Counted from the stretch's first letter, positions 1 through 10,051 are shown. The stretch: 64,000 nucleotides of DNA from Lelliottia jeotgali (GCA_002271215.1 CP018628.1:1674001-1738000), one strand, 5' to 3'. Translations and numbers: made by a program. The notes: generated from the sequence alone by a model not told the origin.

Positions 1-623
1 AGATGATCGCAGTACCGGCTGGCCTGATTAAGGTCGTGCAGCACGGCGACCACCGTTTTCCCCTGAGTCCGGAGTTCGCCCATCAACCGCATCAGTTCCA
101 CCTGGTGATTGATATCGAGATAGGTGGTCGGCTCATCGAGCAGTACCACGGGCGTATTCTGGGCCAGGACCATCGCCAGAAATGCGCGCTGGCGCTGGCC
201 GCCGGAAAGATCGGTTAACCGACGATCGGCAAGATGATGGATCCGGGTCTGGCTCATGGCGGCATTGACCCGCGCATTATCTTCAACGGAAAGACGCCCC
301 CAGAGTGACAACCACGGGTTGCGACCGTACGAAACCAACTCCCGAACGGTGATCCCCTCTGGCGTTAAATGGTGCTGCGGCAGCAGTGCCAGCCTGCGGG
401 CCAGCTGGCGCGATGAGAGCGTGTTGATGGGATTATCACCCAGAAATACGCTGCCGGACTGCGGCCTTAACAGCCGCGAAAAACAGTTTAACAGCGTCGA
501 TTTCCCACAACCGTTAGGGCCGAGCAGGGCGGTAATCTTCCCCGCTGGCAGTGCGAGTGAAATGCCGTCAAGCACCTTATTTGTCCCGTAACTGACCGTT
601 AGATTTTCAGTTCGTAATGTCAT
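1..623 (-). CDS. fecE: Ferric citrate ABC transporter, ATP-binding protein FecE (3' end cut by window edge)
   Basis: This is the cytoplasmic ATPase that powers import of ferric citrate through FecCD. The first 207 codons are present; the E. coli protein has about 255, so the end lies outside the window. The Walker A motif GPNGCGKST is at residues 35-43. The ABC signature LSGGQRQRAF and the Walker B segment VVLLDEPTTYLD follow further on. The start ATG (621-623) directly abuts the fecD stop codon, so the two are translated as one unit. It is the last gene of the fecABCDE transcript. Confidence 0.95.
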   Translation of the reverse strand, partial: MTLRTENLTVSYGTNKVLDGISLALPAGKITALLGPNGCGKSTLLNCFSRLLRPQSGSVFLGDNPINTLSSRQLARRLALLPQHHLTPEGITVRELVSYGRNPWLSLWGRLSVEDNARVNAAMSQTRIHHLADRRLTDLSGGQRQRAFLAMVLAQNTPVVLLDEPTTYLDINHQVELMRLMGELRTQGKTVVAVLHDLNQASRYCDH

Positions 624-1580
624 TTATCGCATTCTCACAAGCAGCCAGACAAACCACGGCGCGCCGATAATGGCAGTCAGCACGCCAGCCGGAAGTTCCA
701 GCGGGGGATGAATAATTCGGGCCAGCAGATCGGCAACCACCAGCAGCAACGCACCTGTCAGGGCCGAAATGGGCAACAGCCAGCGGTGGCGTCCACCGGT
801 GATGCTGCGCACCATATGCGGCACCACGAGACCAATAAAGCTAATCGGTCCGCAGACGGCCACGCCGGTCGATGTCATGGCGACAGCCAGTAGCAAAGCC
901 CGTAATCGGGTACGCGGCACCGACACACCGAGCGTGGTGGCGCGCGCATCGCCCAGTGCCAGGAGGTCGAGATCGCGGCAAAAACCCAGGCTCAGCGGCA
1001 GAAACAAAATCAGCAGCGGGACGGCAATCTTCACAAAGCTCCAGTCACGGCCCCATAAGCTGCCGGTCAGCCACAGCAGGGCGCTGTTCACATCCTGTGG
1101 GCGCGAGAGCATCAGATAATCCGTCAGGCTGGCCCAGCAGGCAGAAAGCGCGATCCCCGTGAGCGCCAGCTTCATCGGCTGGCTGGTATCCGCCAGCATT
1201 CTCAGCAGGATCAGGCCCGCCATACCACCGGCAAAGGCCAGCAGCGGCAGGGTAATCACGGGGAGTGAAGGTAAGAGAAGCAGGGCGCCCACAGAGGCAA
1301 GGCTGGCAGCATGGCTGACGCCGAGAATATCCGGCGATGCCAGAGGGTTACGCACGATCCCCTGCACCAGAACGCCGGCCACCGCGAGGGCGGCACCGAC
1401 AAACAGCGCCAGCAGCAATCGCGGCAGGCGGTACGCCGTTAACACGTAATGATACTCGCGCCCGGTTTGCCAGTCGGTCAGCAGGGCGCGCCAGGGAACG
1501 CTGATCACCCCCATTTGCAGCGACAGCGCCGAAGTACCTGCCAGCGCGAGGGCGATGAAAATGACGATCGCAATTTTCAT
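624..1580 (-). CDS. fecD: Ferric citrate ABC transporter permease FecD
   Basis: This is one of two inner-membrane permeases of the FecBCDE importer (FecCD/BtuC family). I place the start at the ATG at 1578-1580, giving 318 residues as in E. coli FecD. This ATG overlaps the fecC stop by four bases (ATGA), which indicates coupled translation. An open frame extends about 80 codons further upstream, but that stretch lies inside fecC and is ignored. The protein is almost wholly hydrophobic, with around ten membrane segments, and contains the conserved GPISFIGLVVPHM segment that contacts the ATPase. Confidence 0.95.
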   Translation of the reverse strand: MKIAIVIFIALALAGTSALSLQMGVISVPWRALLTDWQTGREYHYVLTAYRLPRLLLALFVGAALAVAGVLVQGIVRNPLASPDILGVSHAASLASVGALLLLPSLPVITLPLLAFAGGMAGLILLRMLADTSQPMKLALTGIALSACWASLTDYLMLSRPQDVNSALLWLTGSLWGRDWSFVKIAVPLLILFLPLSLGFCRDLDLLALGDARATTLGVSVPRTRLRALLLAVAMTSTGVAVCGPISFIGLVVPHMVRSITGGRHRWLLPISALTGALLLVVADLLARIIHPPLELPAGVLTAIIGAPWFVWLLVRMR

Positions 1581-2575
1581 CCGCGCCTCCTGACCAGCCA
1601 GACAAAGCAGGGGGCACCAATCAGAGCCACCACTGCCCCGGCGGGCAATTCGCCGGGGAAGGCCAGCGCCCGGGCCAGAACATCCGCCAGTAGCATCAAC
1701 GTGGCGCCCATCAGCATACTCATCGGCAGGACCTTGCGCTGATCGAATCCCACCCAGAAGCGAGCCAGATGCGGCATCAGCAGGCCGATAAACGCCACCG
1801 GGCCAGCCACACTGACACATGCCCCTACCAGAAGCAGCACCAGCATGTTGATGATCAAACGTAGCTTCGGCAGATTTACCCCGAGCGTACTGGCGGTGCT
1901 GTCGCTGACGTTAAGCAGGTTCAGTTGATTAGCCAGCAACAACACCACCGGTACAGCAATCGCCACCATCGGGAAGAGCTGCCAGAATTCCAGCCAGCGT
2001 ACGTGGGATACGCCCCCTGCCAGCCAGTAAAAAATGCCGTAGGCGTGATCTTCCGTCAGCAGCAGGGTGATGCGGGTCAGGGCCATACAAAAAGCCGAAA
2101 ACGCGATACCCGCGAGGATCAGTTTGTTTCTGTCCTGGGTATGGCGAAATCCATCGCCCGTGGTCATCACCAGCAGCCAACTTACGCCGCCACCGCAGGC
2201 GGCGATAAAGGCGATAGAGTATCCCGTCACGGGCGCAGGGCTGATGGCACTGGTGAGCGCCATCGCCAGCGCCGCGCCGCTGTTAATGCCGAGTAGCGAA
2301 GGGGAGGCCATTGAATTATGCGTCAGGGTCTGCAGCAGGGTTCCTGCGAGAGCCAGACTTGCGCCGATCAGAATGGCGACCAGGCTTCGCGGCAGCCGAA
2401 GGTTTTGCACCAGCGCTTGTGCAAGCGTCGGCGCATGGCCCGGCAGCAGGGCGCGGATGGCATCACCGCCAGAAACAGGAATGGCCGAGTAGCAAAACAG
2501 ACTCAGCCAGAAAATGGCGATAAGCGCAGCAAGGGGAAGCCCCCAGAGCAGCGCCGGATGTTTGAGAGCGGTCAT
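1577..2575 (-). CDS. fecC: Ferric citrate ABC transporter permease FecC
   Basis: This is the partner permease of FecD in the inner-membrane channel for iron delivered by FecB. Its 332 residues match the E. coli length. It is hydrophobic throughout, with the family's GPVAFIGLLMPHL coupling segment near the C-terminus and an N-terminal region ending in the NLRLPRSL motif. The start ATG overlaps the fecB stop by four bases (2572-2575), and its own stop overlaps fecD in the same way. The whole fecBCDE block is therefore tightly packed and co-translated. Confidence 0.95.
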   Translation of the reverse strand: MTALKHPALLWGLPLAALIAIFWLSLFCYSAIPVSGGDAIRALLPGHAPTLAQALVQNLRLPRSLVAILIGASLALAGTLLQTLTHNSMASPSLLGINSGAALAMALTSAISPAPVTGYSIAFIAACGGGVSWLLVMTTGDGFRHTQDRNKLILAGIAFSAFCMALTRITLLLTEDHAYGIFYWLAGGVSHVRWLEFWQLFPMVAIAVPVVLLLANQLNLLNVSDSTASTLGVNLPKLRLIINMLVLLLVGACVSVAGPVAFIGLLMPHLARFWVGFDQRKVLPMSMLMGATLMLLADVLARALAFPGELPAGAVVALIGAPCFVWLVRRRG

Positions 2576-3474
2576 TTCACATCGGACAAAGGCTGGTGAT
2601 GAAAGATTTTTACTGTGTCGCTGGCAATACGTTCGGCGGCGAAAATGCCGCGCATTCGCGCCCAGGCGTTACTGTCGACCGACGCCGTCTGCTGTTTTTG
2701 CGCAGCGGTTAACATCTGCCACAGCGGGTCTTGCTGCCAGCGTTTCACGATGCTCTCCTCGCGATAGTGCGCGACCAGCAGCCATGCAGGATTGAGCGCC
2801 AGCAGCTGTTCCAGGCCGATGGATGGCATAGACGAACCTGCCATTGCCGCAGGCACCGTCAGCCCCAGCGAGGTCAGGACGCTGCCGGTATACGTCTCCT
2901 GCGTATGCAGGTTGAACTGCTGCTCCCGGGACGTACCGAACAGCACCAACGTACCTTTTGGCAACTGGCTGGCCCATTTTGACATCTGTTGGTTGTGTTG
3001 CTCCAGACGTGACTGCATCTGTGCCTTTTTGCCAACAACCTCGCCGATGATGGCCGCAGACTGAAGATTTTCAGCGTAGGTTTCATTGCGAGACTTAAGC
3101 AGCAGCACCGGCGCGATTTGTCGTAAGGCGCTGAAAATGCCCGCATGGCGGCTGCTGTCAGCAATGATCAGATCCGGTTTCAGCACGCTGATGGCTTCTA
3201 AACTCGGCTGCGCACGCGTGCCGACAGACTGCCAGGGTTTCAGATGTGCGCGAACCTCTGGAAGAATGCGCGTGGCATCGTTATCGTCGGCAATGCCGAC
3301 AGGACTGACATCGACGGCGGCCAGCGCGTCCGCGAACGACAGTTCCAGCACCACGATCCGCTGTGGCGTTTTATCAAGCGTAAAGGTGCCATTTTCGTCC
3401 TGAACCGTGGCGGCAAAGACGTGGCTGGTGACAAGCAGCAGAGCGGCGAAGAGTGTACGTAATGATATGAACAT
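2572..3474 (-). CDS. fecB: Fe(3+)-dicitrate-binding periplasmic protein FecB
   Basis: This periplasmic binding protein passes ferric citrate from the outer-membrane receptor FecA to FecCD. It has 300 residues. A signal peptide covers roughly residues 1-21 (LLLVTSHVFA followed by ATVQDENG), and the rest is a class III binding-protein fold with the typical PQRIVVLELSFADAL start of lobe 1. It is separated from fecA by 74 nt containing a REP-type repeat and overlaps fecC by 4 nt. The binding-protein fold alone would also fit other siderophores, but the fecIRA context makes ferric citrate the clear substrate. Confidence 0.94.
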   Translation of the reverse strand: MFISLRTLFAALLLVTSHVFAATVQDENGTFTLDKTPQRIVVLELSFADALAAVDVSPVGIADDNDATRILPEVRAHLKPWQSVGTRAQPSLEAISVLKPDLIIADSSRHAGIFSALRQIAPVLLLKSRNETYAENLQSAAIIGEVVGKKAQMQSRLEQHNQQMSKWASQLPKGTLVLFGTSREQQFNLHTQETYTGSVLTSLGLTVPAAMAGSSMPSIGLEQLLALNPAWLLVAHYREESIVKRWQQDPLWQMLTAAQKQQTASVDSNAWARMRGIFAAERIASDTVKIFHHQPLSDVK

Positions 3475-3486
3475 ATGAATTGCCTG

Positions 3487-3542
3487 TGTCGGATGGTGCT
3501 TCGCTTACCCGACCTGCAAAAACAGAATGCAGGCCGGGTAAC
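3487..3542. repeat. REP/BIME-type palindromic repeat between fecA and fecB
   Basis: The gap holds a GC-rich unit with the enteric REP pattern (TCGGATGGTGCTTCGCTTAC) followed by a partial inverted copy (GCAGGCCGGGTAA). Such elements usually lie between genes of an operon and can protect the upstream message. Here that would be fecA relative to fecBCDE, which fits the high expression needed for an outer-membrane receptor. Confidence 0.75.
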
Positions 3543-3548
3543 CAGGGT

Positions 3549-5873
3549 TTAGAACTTCAACGAGCCCTGCATATACAGCGTGCGCGGCTGGCCTGCGTAG
3601 ATGCCTTTGTTGTTGTCGTCGTAAGAGCGGGTGAAATAATCCTGGTCAAAGATATTTTTCACACCGAACGCCAGGTTCAGGTCTGCCATCTGCGGACCAA
3701 AGTCATACGCCACGCGCGCGCCCCAGAGCATGAAGCCGGGGATGCGGCCGGTGCTACCATCGGCGCTCTCTTTAACGGTGTTGGCATTATCTGCAAACTG
3801 GCTGGACTGGAAATCGCTGTTCAGGTTGAATGTCCAGCTGCCTGGCTTGTAATCCACGCCCAGCGTGCCTTTGTGTTTGGGTGAGAACGGCACCTGGTTG
3901 CCGTAGGTGTCGCCTTTCTCGCGGATCTCGGCGTTGACGTATGCATAGCTTGCATAGACAGAGACGTTATCGAGCGTGGGGGTCAGCGTGCCGAGGTCAT
4001 AACGCGCCTGACTTTCCAGCCCGGTATGGCGCGTTTTACCACGCGCGGTAACGGTGTCGTTGGTCTGGTTGGAGTCGTACTGATTATTAAAGTTAATCAG
4101 GAACAGCCCCATTTCCGCCGTCAGCGCGCCATCGTCGTAACGTGTTCCGAGCTCCCAGGTTCGCGCTTTTTCCGGTTCCACATTGCCGCTTTGCACAGCC
4201 TTGCCAATTTGGCTGTACTGTACGGTGCCGAACGAGCCTTCGGTGTTTGCATAAAGATTCCAGCTGTCAGTGAGGTGATAGAGCACGTTTAACGCCGGAA
4301 GTGGGGCGTTATAGCTCACTTCCTCATGCGTGCCTTTGATGGCGTTGTTCTGGTATGACTCGATATGTTCAAAGCGCATACCCGGTGTGATAGTCCAATT
4401 GCCCACGTCAATTTTGTCATCCAGATACCAGGCGTGCGCCTCAGTACCGGAACGGGTGTCGCGATCGTACGGGCTTGAGCCGGACGGTAGCTGCCCGCTG
4501 CTGGTGGCGGTGTAGTAACGCATTTCATGCGTGGATTCATTCACATATCGGTAACCGACGCCCACCTCATGTGCGCTCGGACCAACCATAAAGCTCTGGC
4601 TGTAGCGCGGTTCAATGCCGCGTACCCAGTAGTTACGCGGTGAAAGGGTGATGCGTTTGCCCTGTTCCAGGTAGCCGCTGCGTAGGGTTTCGGTGTAGAA
4701 GCCCTGAATATTGAATTTATGCTGGCTGTCCGGCTGGAACTGATAGCCGAGGCTTGCCAGCTTGCGACGCCCCCAGAAGCGATCGTAAGGGCGCGTGGAT
4801 TGCCAGCGATCGGCGTCGTAATCCGCGCGAGACAGGCCGCCTGGCATGTCGGCTTCCCCGTCGTAATATTGCAGCAGGCTGTTGAAGGTATGGACCTCGT
4901 TCGGCGCATATTTGCTTTTCAGCATCAGGTCGTCGATGCGCGTTGCACTGTGCTCACGCCAGTCGCTGCCGCGAGTGCCGGAGTAAAGCAGGGCGGTCCC
5001 AAAACCGTTATCCGCCGTGCCGCCCACCATCAGATTGTGCGTCTCTTTTGGGTTATTTTGTGAGGACGTCGGGCTGAGCTGGCCTTCCACGCCGGTTTCG
5101 ATACCGAAGTCTTGCGGAATGGCGCGGGTGACAAAGTTCACCACGCCGCCCACGCTTTGCGGCCCGTAACGCACTGCGCCACCGCCGCGTACCACGTCGA
5201 TGGCATCCATGTTGCCGAGCGAGACAGGCGCCAGTGAAAGCTGCGGCTGGCCGTAAGGGGCAAAGGGTACGGGAATACCGTCCATCAGTACGGTTGATCG
5301 GCTGGCAAGGCGCGGGTTCAGGCCGCGAATACCAAAGTTCATCGCCAGATCGTGGCTGCCGGTGCCGTTGTTTTCCGGCGCAGTGACGCCAGGGATACGG
5401 TTCAGCACATCACGCATGGTCGTCGCGCCGGTTTTGGCGAAATCCTCACGGCGGATAACGTCACGCGCGCCAGCATGTTCGAAGACGTCGTTTTCGCGCG
5501 CGTCCCCTAGCCAGTCGCCCACCACGGTAAGGTTATCTTCTTTCGGTGTGGGTGCGTGCTCAAGCGTCCAGCTGTTATTCCCCAGCGCTTTCACCTGCAG
5601 ACCGCTACCGTTCAGCAGCTGTTGCAGACCCGTTTCGATGTCGTAGTCACCGTGAAGACCGTGACTCTGTTTGCCGCGCGTCAGGCTGGCGTCCACCGAC
5701 AGGGTCATTCCGCTTTGCGCGGCATACTGGTTAAGGACTTTGTCGAGCGAACCCGGTGCGATATCAACCTGCGCTGCGAAGGCGGATAACGATAGCCCGG
5801 CCAGCGGCAGCAGGCTCAGGCGAATTGCGTAAACCAAAGGTGTTGTTTTGCGAAAAACGCGTAAAGGCGTCAT
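3549..5873 (-). CDS. fecA: TonB-dependent ferric citrate receptor FecA with N-terminal signalling domain
   Basis: This outer-membrane receptor imports diferric dicitrate and also signals substrate presence to FecR. It has 774 residues, equal to E. coli FecA. In order: a signal peptide (residues 1-33, ending LSLSAFA), a periplasmic secretin/TonB short N-terminal domain of about 75 residues that contacts FecR, a TonB box (DNLTVVG, near residue 115), the plug ([11 protein letters not shown] and [15 protein letters not shown] regions), and a 22-strand barrel ending in the terminal phenylalanine SLKF. The N-terminal extension separates it from simple siderophore receptors and matches the fecIR genes upstream. 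Confidence 0.96.
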   Translation of the reverse strand: MTPLRVFRKTTPLVYAIRLSLLPLAGLSLSAFAAQVDIAPGSLDKVLNQYAAQSGMTLSVDASLTRGKQSHGLHGDYDIETGLQQLLNGSGLQVKALGNNSWTLEHAPTPKEDNLTVVGDWLGDARENDVFEHAGARDVIRREDFAKTGATTMRDVLNRIPGVTAPENNGTGSHDLAMNFGIRGLNPRLASRSTVLMDGIPVPFAPYGQPQLSLAPVSLGNMDAIDVVRGGGAVRYGPQSVGGVVNFVTRAIPQDFGIETGVEGQLSPTSSQNNPKETHNLMVGGTADNGFGTALLYSGTRGSDWREHSATRIDDLMLKSKYAPNEVHTFNSLLQYYDGEADMPGGLSRADYDADRWQSTRPYDRFWGRRKLASLGYQFQPDSQHKFNIQGFYTETLRSGYLEQGKRITLSPRNYWVRGIEPRYSQSFMVGPSAHEVGVGYRYVNESTHEMRYYTATSSGQLPSGSSPYDRDTRSGTEAHAWYLDDKIDVGNWTITPGMRFEHIESYQNNAIKGTHEEVSYNAPLPALNVLYHLTDSWNLYANTEGSFGTVQYSQIGKAVQSGNVEPEKARTWELGTRYDDGALTAEMGLFLINFNNQYDSNQTNDTVTARGKTRHTGLESQARYDLGTLTPTLDNVSVYASYAYVNAEIREKGDTYGNQVPFSPKHKGTLGVDYKPGSWTFNLNSDFQSSQFADNANTVKESADGSTGRIPGFMLWGARVAYDFGPQMADLNLAFGVKNIFDQDYFTRSYDDNNKGIYAGQPRTLYMQGSLKF

Positions 5874-5959
5874 ACCTTCTCCATCATCATTTTTGTTGTG
5901 TTCATCTATGAGTCGAACGAGAAGGGGAAAAGGGACAATGGAAATGAGAATTATTTTTC
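5874..5959 (-). promoter_or_regulatory. fecR-fecA intergenic region, expected FecI-dependent fecA promoter
   Basis: The 86-nt gap between fecR and fecA is where the FecI sigma factor starts fecABCDE transcription in E. coli. On the minus strand it reads AATAATTCTCATTTCC, then a run of C and T (CCCTTTTCCCCTTCTCG), then GTTCGACTCATAG. This resembles the E. coli fecA promoter region as I remember it. The ribosome-binding sequence GGAGAAGGT lies just before the ATG. Exact -35/-10 assignment is inference. Confidence 0.5.
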
Positions 5960-6913
5960 TTACACGGCTGAAATATTGACCCAGTACCGCGTAACTGACT
6001 GAATTTTAACTGGAAGAGTCTTCGCGATAACATTCAGGATGGCATCGGTATCTTTCAGCGGGAAAGTCCCGCTCAGGCGCAGCCCGGCCACTGCCGGATC
6101 ACAGCGCAGCACGCCGTTGCGATAACGGCTCAGCGTGGCAATCACCTCACCCAGCGGTTTATCGCTGAAGCTCAGAACGCCCTGAGTCCACGCGGCGCTT
6201 TCATCATCCGTTGAGGTTATTACACCCAATTCCGACGCGCTAAACTGCAGGCTCTCGCCGGCACTGACAATGCGTTTTTCCTGCGGACGGTTTGCCAGTA
6301 AGACTTCAACAGCGTGTTGTTGAACGGCGACGCGCGTGACGTTGTCCTGCTGGTAGACGGTAAATTCTGTGCCTAACGCGGTGAGCTGGCCCTGGCGGGT
6401 CATCACGCGGAAAGGTCGCTGCAGAGCATCTTTTGCGGTGCTGATGGCAATTTCGCCATACCAGAGGTGGACAGCGCGCTGATGCGCATCAAAACGAACG
6501 TCAGCGGCGCTTTGTGTGTTGAGCGTCAGCAGCGAGCCATCTTCCAGCCGCTGATGGCTGACCGCGCCTTTAGCGGTGCGGTAGTCCGCGCGAAGACCTT
6601 CACCGGTTTCGGATTGCCAGAGCTGCCAGCAGCCGCCCACGCCGAGCAGCAACAGCAGTCCTTTCATGACGTGACGACGAGTAAGGCGCGTATCGTGCAG
6701 CGCCCGGCTGGCGACATTGGCCGGAACCTGGCTGAGCTGGCTGCGCAGGTTTTCAACCTGTTGCCAGGCCCACTGATGATCCTTGTCCTCTTCATACCAC
6801 TGTTGCCAGCGCGCTTCCTGCTGCGGACTGACGCGCTCGCCGCTCAATACGGCATACCAGTGTGATGCCGAGCGCAATGCCTGGCGGCGAGAATCGGTGA
6901 CAGAAGCGTTCAC
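5960..6913 (-). CDS. fecR: FecR, anti-sigma/sigma-activating transmembrane regulator of fec
   Basis: FecR relays the FecA signal across the inner membrane and controls FecI. I choose the GTG at 6911-6913, which overlaps the fecI stop as GTGA and gives 317 residues, the E. coli length. A much longer open frame upstream lies inside fecI and is not coding. The N-terminal cytoplasmic part (1 to about 85) has the DUF4880-type sequence [20 protein letters not shown]. One membrane segment follows ([15 protein letters not shown]), then a periplasmic FecR domain containing [13 protein letters not shown], and a C-terminal secretin-like module that binds FecA. Confidence 0.94.
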   Translation of the reverse strand: MNASVTDSRRQALRSASHWYAVLSGERVSPQQEARWQQWYEEDKDHQWAWQQVENLRSQLSQVPANVASRALHDTRLTRRHVMKGLLLLLGVGGCWQLWQSETGEGLRADYRTAKGAVSHQRLEDGSLLTLNTQSAADVRFDAHQRAVHLWYGEIAISTAKDALQRPFRVMTRQGQLTALGTEFTVYQQDNVTRVAVQQHAVEVLLANRPQEKRIVSAGESLQFSASELGVITSTDDESAAWTQGVLSFSDKPLGEVIATLSRYRNGVLRCDPAVAGLRLSGTFPLKDTDAILNVIAKTLPVKIQSVTRYWVNISAV

Positions 6914-7431
6914 AGGCCGTGCTCCAGACGAAACAGCAGACAATGTTCGATAGCCTTTGCCACATACTTTTTCACCGAGCTGACGGAGACCCCCAGGTTC
7001 AGCGCGATCTCGCTGTATGTCAGACCATCCAGTTGTGAAAGCAAAAACGCTTCGCGTGTTTTTCCGTTTAAGCCGTCCAGCATCCTGTCGATCAGTTGCA
7101 GGGTTTCGAGCTGACTTTCGCGTTCCTCGGGCGAAGGCGCCAGCCCCTCCGGCATCAGCGCCAGCATCTCCAGATAGGCTTTTTCCAGCGCGTTTCGGCG
7201 GAACAGATCGACCATCACGCGTTTGGCGATAGTGCACAGGAATGAGCGAGGATCGCGGATCGTCGAGAGCGTGTCGCTGCCCATTACCCGCACAAAAGTG
7301 TCCTGGGCAATGTCATCTGCATCAAAGGCCGACTGGAGTTTGTGCGTCAGCCAGCTTTTTAGCCAGCCGTGATGTGAGCCATAAAGCGACTCGAGCGTTA
7401 AGGAAGCAGTGGTAGTGGCGCTGTCAGACAT
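6910..7431 (-). CDS. fecI: ECF-type RNA polymerase sigma factor FecI
   Basis: FecI directs RNA polymerase to the fecA promoter when ferric citrate is bound outside the cell. Its 173 residues match E. coli. Region 2 contains [14 protein letters not shown] (core binding and -10 recognition). Region 4 contains the helix-turn-helix [20 protein letters not shown] near residues 135-155. It is the first gene of fecIR, lies 44 nt downstream of a Fur box, and is therefore expected to be iron-repressed. Confidence 0.95.
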   Translation of the reverse strand: MSDSATTTASLTLESLYGSHHGWLKSWLTHKLQSAFDADDIAQDTFVRVMGSDTLSTIRDPRSFLCTIAKRVMVDLFRRNALEKAYLEMLALMPEGLAPSPEERESQLETLQLIDRMLDGLNGKTREAFLLSQLDGLTYSEIALNLGVSVSSVKKYVAKAIEHCLLFRLEHGL

Positions 7432-7475
7432 GCGGAGTGCATCAAAAGTTAATTATCACGCGCTTATATTAATAT

Positions 7476-7494
7476 GAGAATGGTTATCATTACA
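7476..7494. promoter_or_regulatory. Fur box upstream of fecIR
   Basis: GAGAATGGTTATCATTACA matches the 19-bp Fur consensus GATAATGATAATCATTATC at 14 of 19 positions by eye. It lies 45 nt upstream of the fecI start codon, where ferrous Fur would block fecIR transcription. Confidence 0.7.
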
Positions 7495-7559
7495 ATTGGA
7501 AATAAAAATGTGTGTCGTTGTGTTTTTTAACGTGTTGTTTTTTCGATAAATGTTATGAG

Positions 7560-7721
7560 ATGGGGAGTGGCACGCGTTTGATGTGTTTGTGGCTGAAAGT
7601 GCCCAGTGGCATCGCGCTTTGCGGTATCTGTGCGGGCGTCTATTTTTCGGTAGGGTGGGCGGCATACTCTATTGTAGAAGTGTGCCAACATTACATGGAG
7701 AAAAGCATTACCGGAGAATAA
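7560..7721 (+). CDS. Possible small membrane protein directly upstream of the SulP gene
   Basis: This open frame of 53 codons starts at ATG 7560 and ends with TAA one base before the GTG start of the SulP gene. A hydrophobic stretch (SGIALCGICAGVYFSVGWAAY) could span the membrane once. The close spacing resembles translational coupling, but no clear ribosome-binding site precedes it and I do not recognise a family. It could equally be leader sequence that is open by chance. Confidence 0.25.
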   Translation: MGSGTRLMCLWLKVPSGIALCGICAGVYFSVGWAAYSIVEVCQHYMEKSITGE

Positions 7722-7722
7722 C

Positions 7723-9443
7723 GTGTTCGGAAAATTATTATTAAACTACATGCCCGGTTTACAAAATTTATTAGCCTACGATAAAAGTTGGCTAAAACAT
7801 GATGTTAAAGCGGGGTTATCTGTTGCGGCTGTAGCGCTACCCGTTGCTATTGCTTATGCCGAGTTGGCGGGTGTTGGGGCAATCGTAGGGCTGTATTCAT
7901 GTGTTTTACCGATGATAGCTTATGCATTGTTTGGTTCTTCACGTCAGCTTATTGTTGGCCCCGATGCAACAACCTGCGCGGTAATTGCGGCCGTCGTGTT
8001 TCCTCTTTCTGCCGGAAATCCTGAACTGCACTGGCAACTGACGATCATTATGACCTTGATGATGGGCGGATGGTGTTTGCTTGCCAGTAAATTTCGCCTG
8101 GGCGCACTGGCCGATCTGCTTTCTCATCCCATTCTTACCGGTTTGCTTAATGGCGTAGCCGTGACGATTATTGTCGGGCAATTAGGCAAGGTTTTGGGAA
8201 TCAAGCTTGATGAGGCACAGGTTATTGAGAAAATAATTGCCTTGCCAGGCCGAATTTCAGACAGCCATTTATTAACCTTCGGGCTATCACTTTTAACGTT
8301 AGCTATTTTAATGGTTATCAAAACGTATCGCAGCCACTGGCCAGCACCGTTGATTGCCATTGTGATAACAACGGCACTGGTATGGGGAACATCTGCACAA
8401 CATTATGGTATTGCCACTATTGGAGGGGAAGGGTTCAGCCTGGTTTACCTGTCGTTAACTGGGCAGCGTTCCAGCCGGGTCCGATGCGTGATTTAGTTAT
8501 CCCGGCGCTGAACCTGGCTTTGGTCAGTTTTGTCAGTCTGATGCTGACCGCTCGCAGTTTCGCCGCGAGAAATGGCTATGAAATTAATGCTGATGCGGAG
8601 TTCAGAGCTCTGGGTATTGCGAATATCATGTCGGGATTATCTCAGGGGTTTGCGATCAGCGGAGCCGACTCACGGACTGCAGTTAATGATTCCACTGGGG
8701 GAAAAAGTCAGCTGGTTTCCATTATCGCAGCCTTACTTATTGGAGTCGTAGTGGTATTTTTCACTCAGCCGTTACAGTTTATCCCGGTATCTGCATTAGG
8801 TATTGTTCTAATGTATGCATCGTGGTCATTGATTGATTTACGTGGATTATGGAACCTGAGACGAAGAAATAAACAGGCATTTCGCCTGGCCTTCTTCACG
8901 TTTGGCTGTGTTTTAATTATCGGCGTTATCCAGGGGATAGGTCTTGCGGTGTTGCTTGGCTTGTTACAGTTCCTGCGAACAGTCTTTCGTCCCTCTGAGC
9001 ATTTACTGGGAACGGATGAAAATGGAATGATTCATTCATTAGGGAATACAACCGATATTAAAATGGTCCCAGGCGTGCTGATGTATCGATTTAACTCCCC
9101 GTTGACCTATTTTAATGTGGCTTATTTTAAACGTCGGGTACTGAACTTAGTTGATGGCGCAGCATTACACCCTAAATGGGTGGTCATTGATGCCGTTGCC
9201 TGCTTCACTTATTCAGATATCAGTGTCCTGGCAACGATTAATGAGTTAAAGCGTGACCTGAAAAGTCGACAGATTACGTTAATCCTGGCGGGCAGGAAAA
9301 CGGAATTAACACGCTGGTTTAAAGAAAGTCGGCCAACAATGAATGATGATGACATGCTTCTTGCGCCAGACCTCTATTTGGCACTCCGGTTCATTCAAAG
9401 CAAAGAGAGTGTGAGTGAGAGTGAATTAGGCGGTGATGTATAG
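7723..9443 (+). pseudogene. SulP-family anion transporter, interrupted by a -1 frameshift
   Basis: Two overlapping frames together make one SulP transporter of about 573 residues. The first (7723-8496, GTG start with CCGGAG ahead) carries membrane segments from DVKAGLSVAAVALPVAIAYAELAG through GTSAQHYGIATIGGEG. The second frame continues from VQPGLPVVNW (about 8433) through the remaining membrane segments and a C-terminal STAS domain (MYRFNSPLTYFNVAYFKRRV onwards) to 9443. The frames join at GGG 8431-8433; one more G would restore a continuous protein. SulP proteins move sulfate, bicarbonate or dicarboxylates, and the substrate here is unknown. The gene is AT-richer than its neighbours, suggesting acquisition. 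A sequencing error in the G run is the alternative to a true pseudogene. Confidence 0.8.
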
Positions 9444-9610
9444 GGTTAAAAGTTGAATATACCTTCCAGGTTACACGATTTTTGAAAGGAGTCCGATAGT
9501 GCTGATCTACAATGTTTTTGGACGACATTTCTGCTTCACGAGCATTTTTCGTTCCTGTACCAGCCAGTTTTGACTCACTGGTCCGCCAACCCACAGCGGA
9601 CCCGCAATCC
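9444..9610. other. Gap between SulP gene and arsC, with a hairpin
   Basis: No gene is supported in these 167 nt. A perfect 7-bp inverted repeat, GGTCCGC/GCGGACC (9580-9586 and 9596-9602), lies just after the arsC stop and could end the ars transcript, but it lacks a T-run. The remaining sequence resembles neither neighbour and may be a remnant of an earlier insertion. Confidence 0.35.
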
Positions 9611-10036
9611 TTATTTAATCCGCTTCCCATCCTTATCAACCACCTTCTCCCCGTCCTCCTTGGTAAAAGCTTGTTGCTGTTGAGAGGGCAGAATATCGAG
9701 CACCACTTCCGACGGACGGCACAGTCGCGTTCCGATCTCAGTGACCACAATAGGGCGGTTAATCAGAATCGGATTTTCCAGCATCAGCTCAATCAGCTGA
9801 TCATCGGTGAACTTATCCTGTGCCAGGTGAAGTTGCTCGTAAGGTTCGACATTTTTTCGCAGTAGCTCACGCACCGAAATTGCCATATCCGCAATCAGTT
9901 TTATCAGCTCGTCACGCGAGGGGGGCGTTTCAAGGTAATAGATAATAGTGGGTTCAGTGCCGCTGTTGCGGATCATCTCCAGCGTATTACGCGATGTTCC
10001 GCATGCAGGATTGTGGTAAATGGTGATGTTGCTCAT
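9611..10036 (-). CDS. arsC: Arsenate reductase ArsC (glutaredoxin-dependent)
   Basis: ArsC reduces arsenate to arsenite using glutathione and glutaredoxin so that ArsB can export it. It has 141 residues, the same as the plasmid R773 and E. coli enzymes. The catalytic Cys12 lies in HNPACGTSRNT (His8, Ser15). The three arginines that bind arsenate in the R773 enzyme are all present: Arg60 (LLRKN), Arg94 (INRP) and Arg107 (LCRP). It is the last gene of arsRBC, 15 nt after arsB. Confidence 0.96.
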   Translation of the reverse strand: MSNITIYHNPACGTSRNTLEMIRNSGTEPTIIYYLETPPSRDELIKLIADMAISVRELLRKNVEPYEQLHLAQDKFTDDQLIELMLENPILINRPIVVTEIGTRLCRPSEVVLDILPSQQQQAFTKEDGEKVVDKDGKRIK

Positions 10037-10051
10037 TTCAGATTCTCGTGG

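Noticed and set aside
7723-9443. Two separate transporter genes, one ending at 8496 and one starting at 8382
   Set aside because: The second frame begins without a ribosome-binding site and continues the same SulP fold exactly where the first leaves it, so this is one gene with a frameshift.
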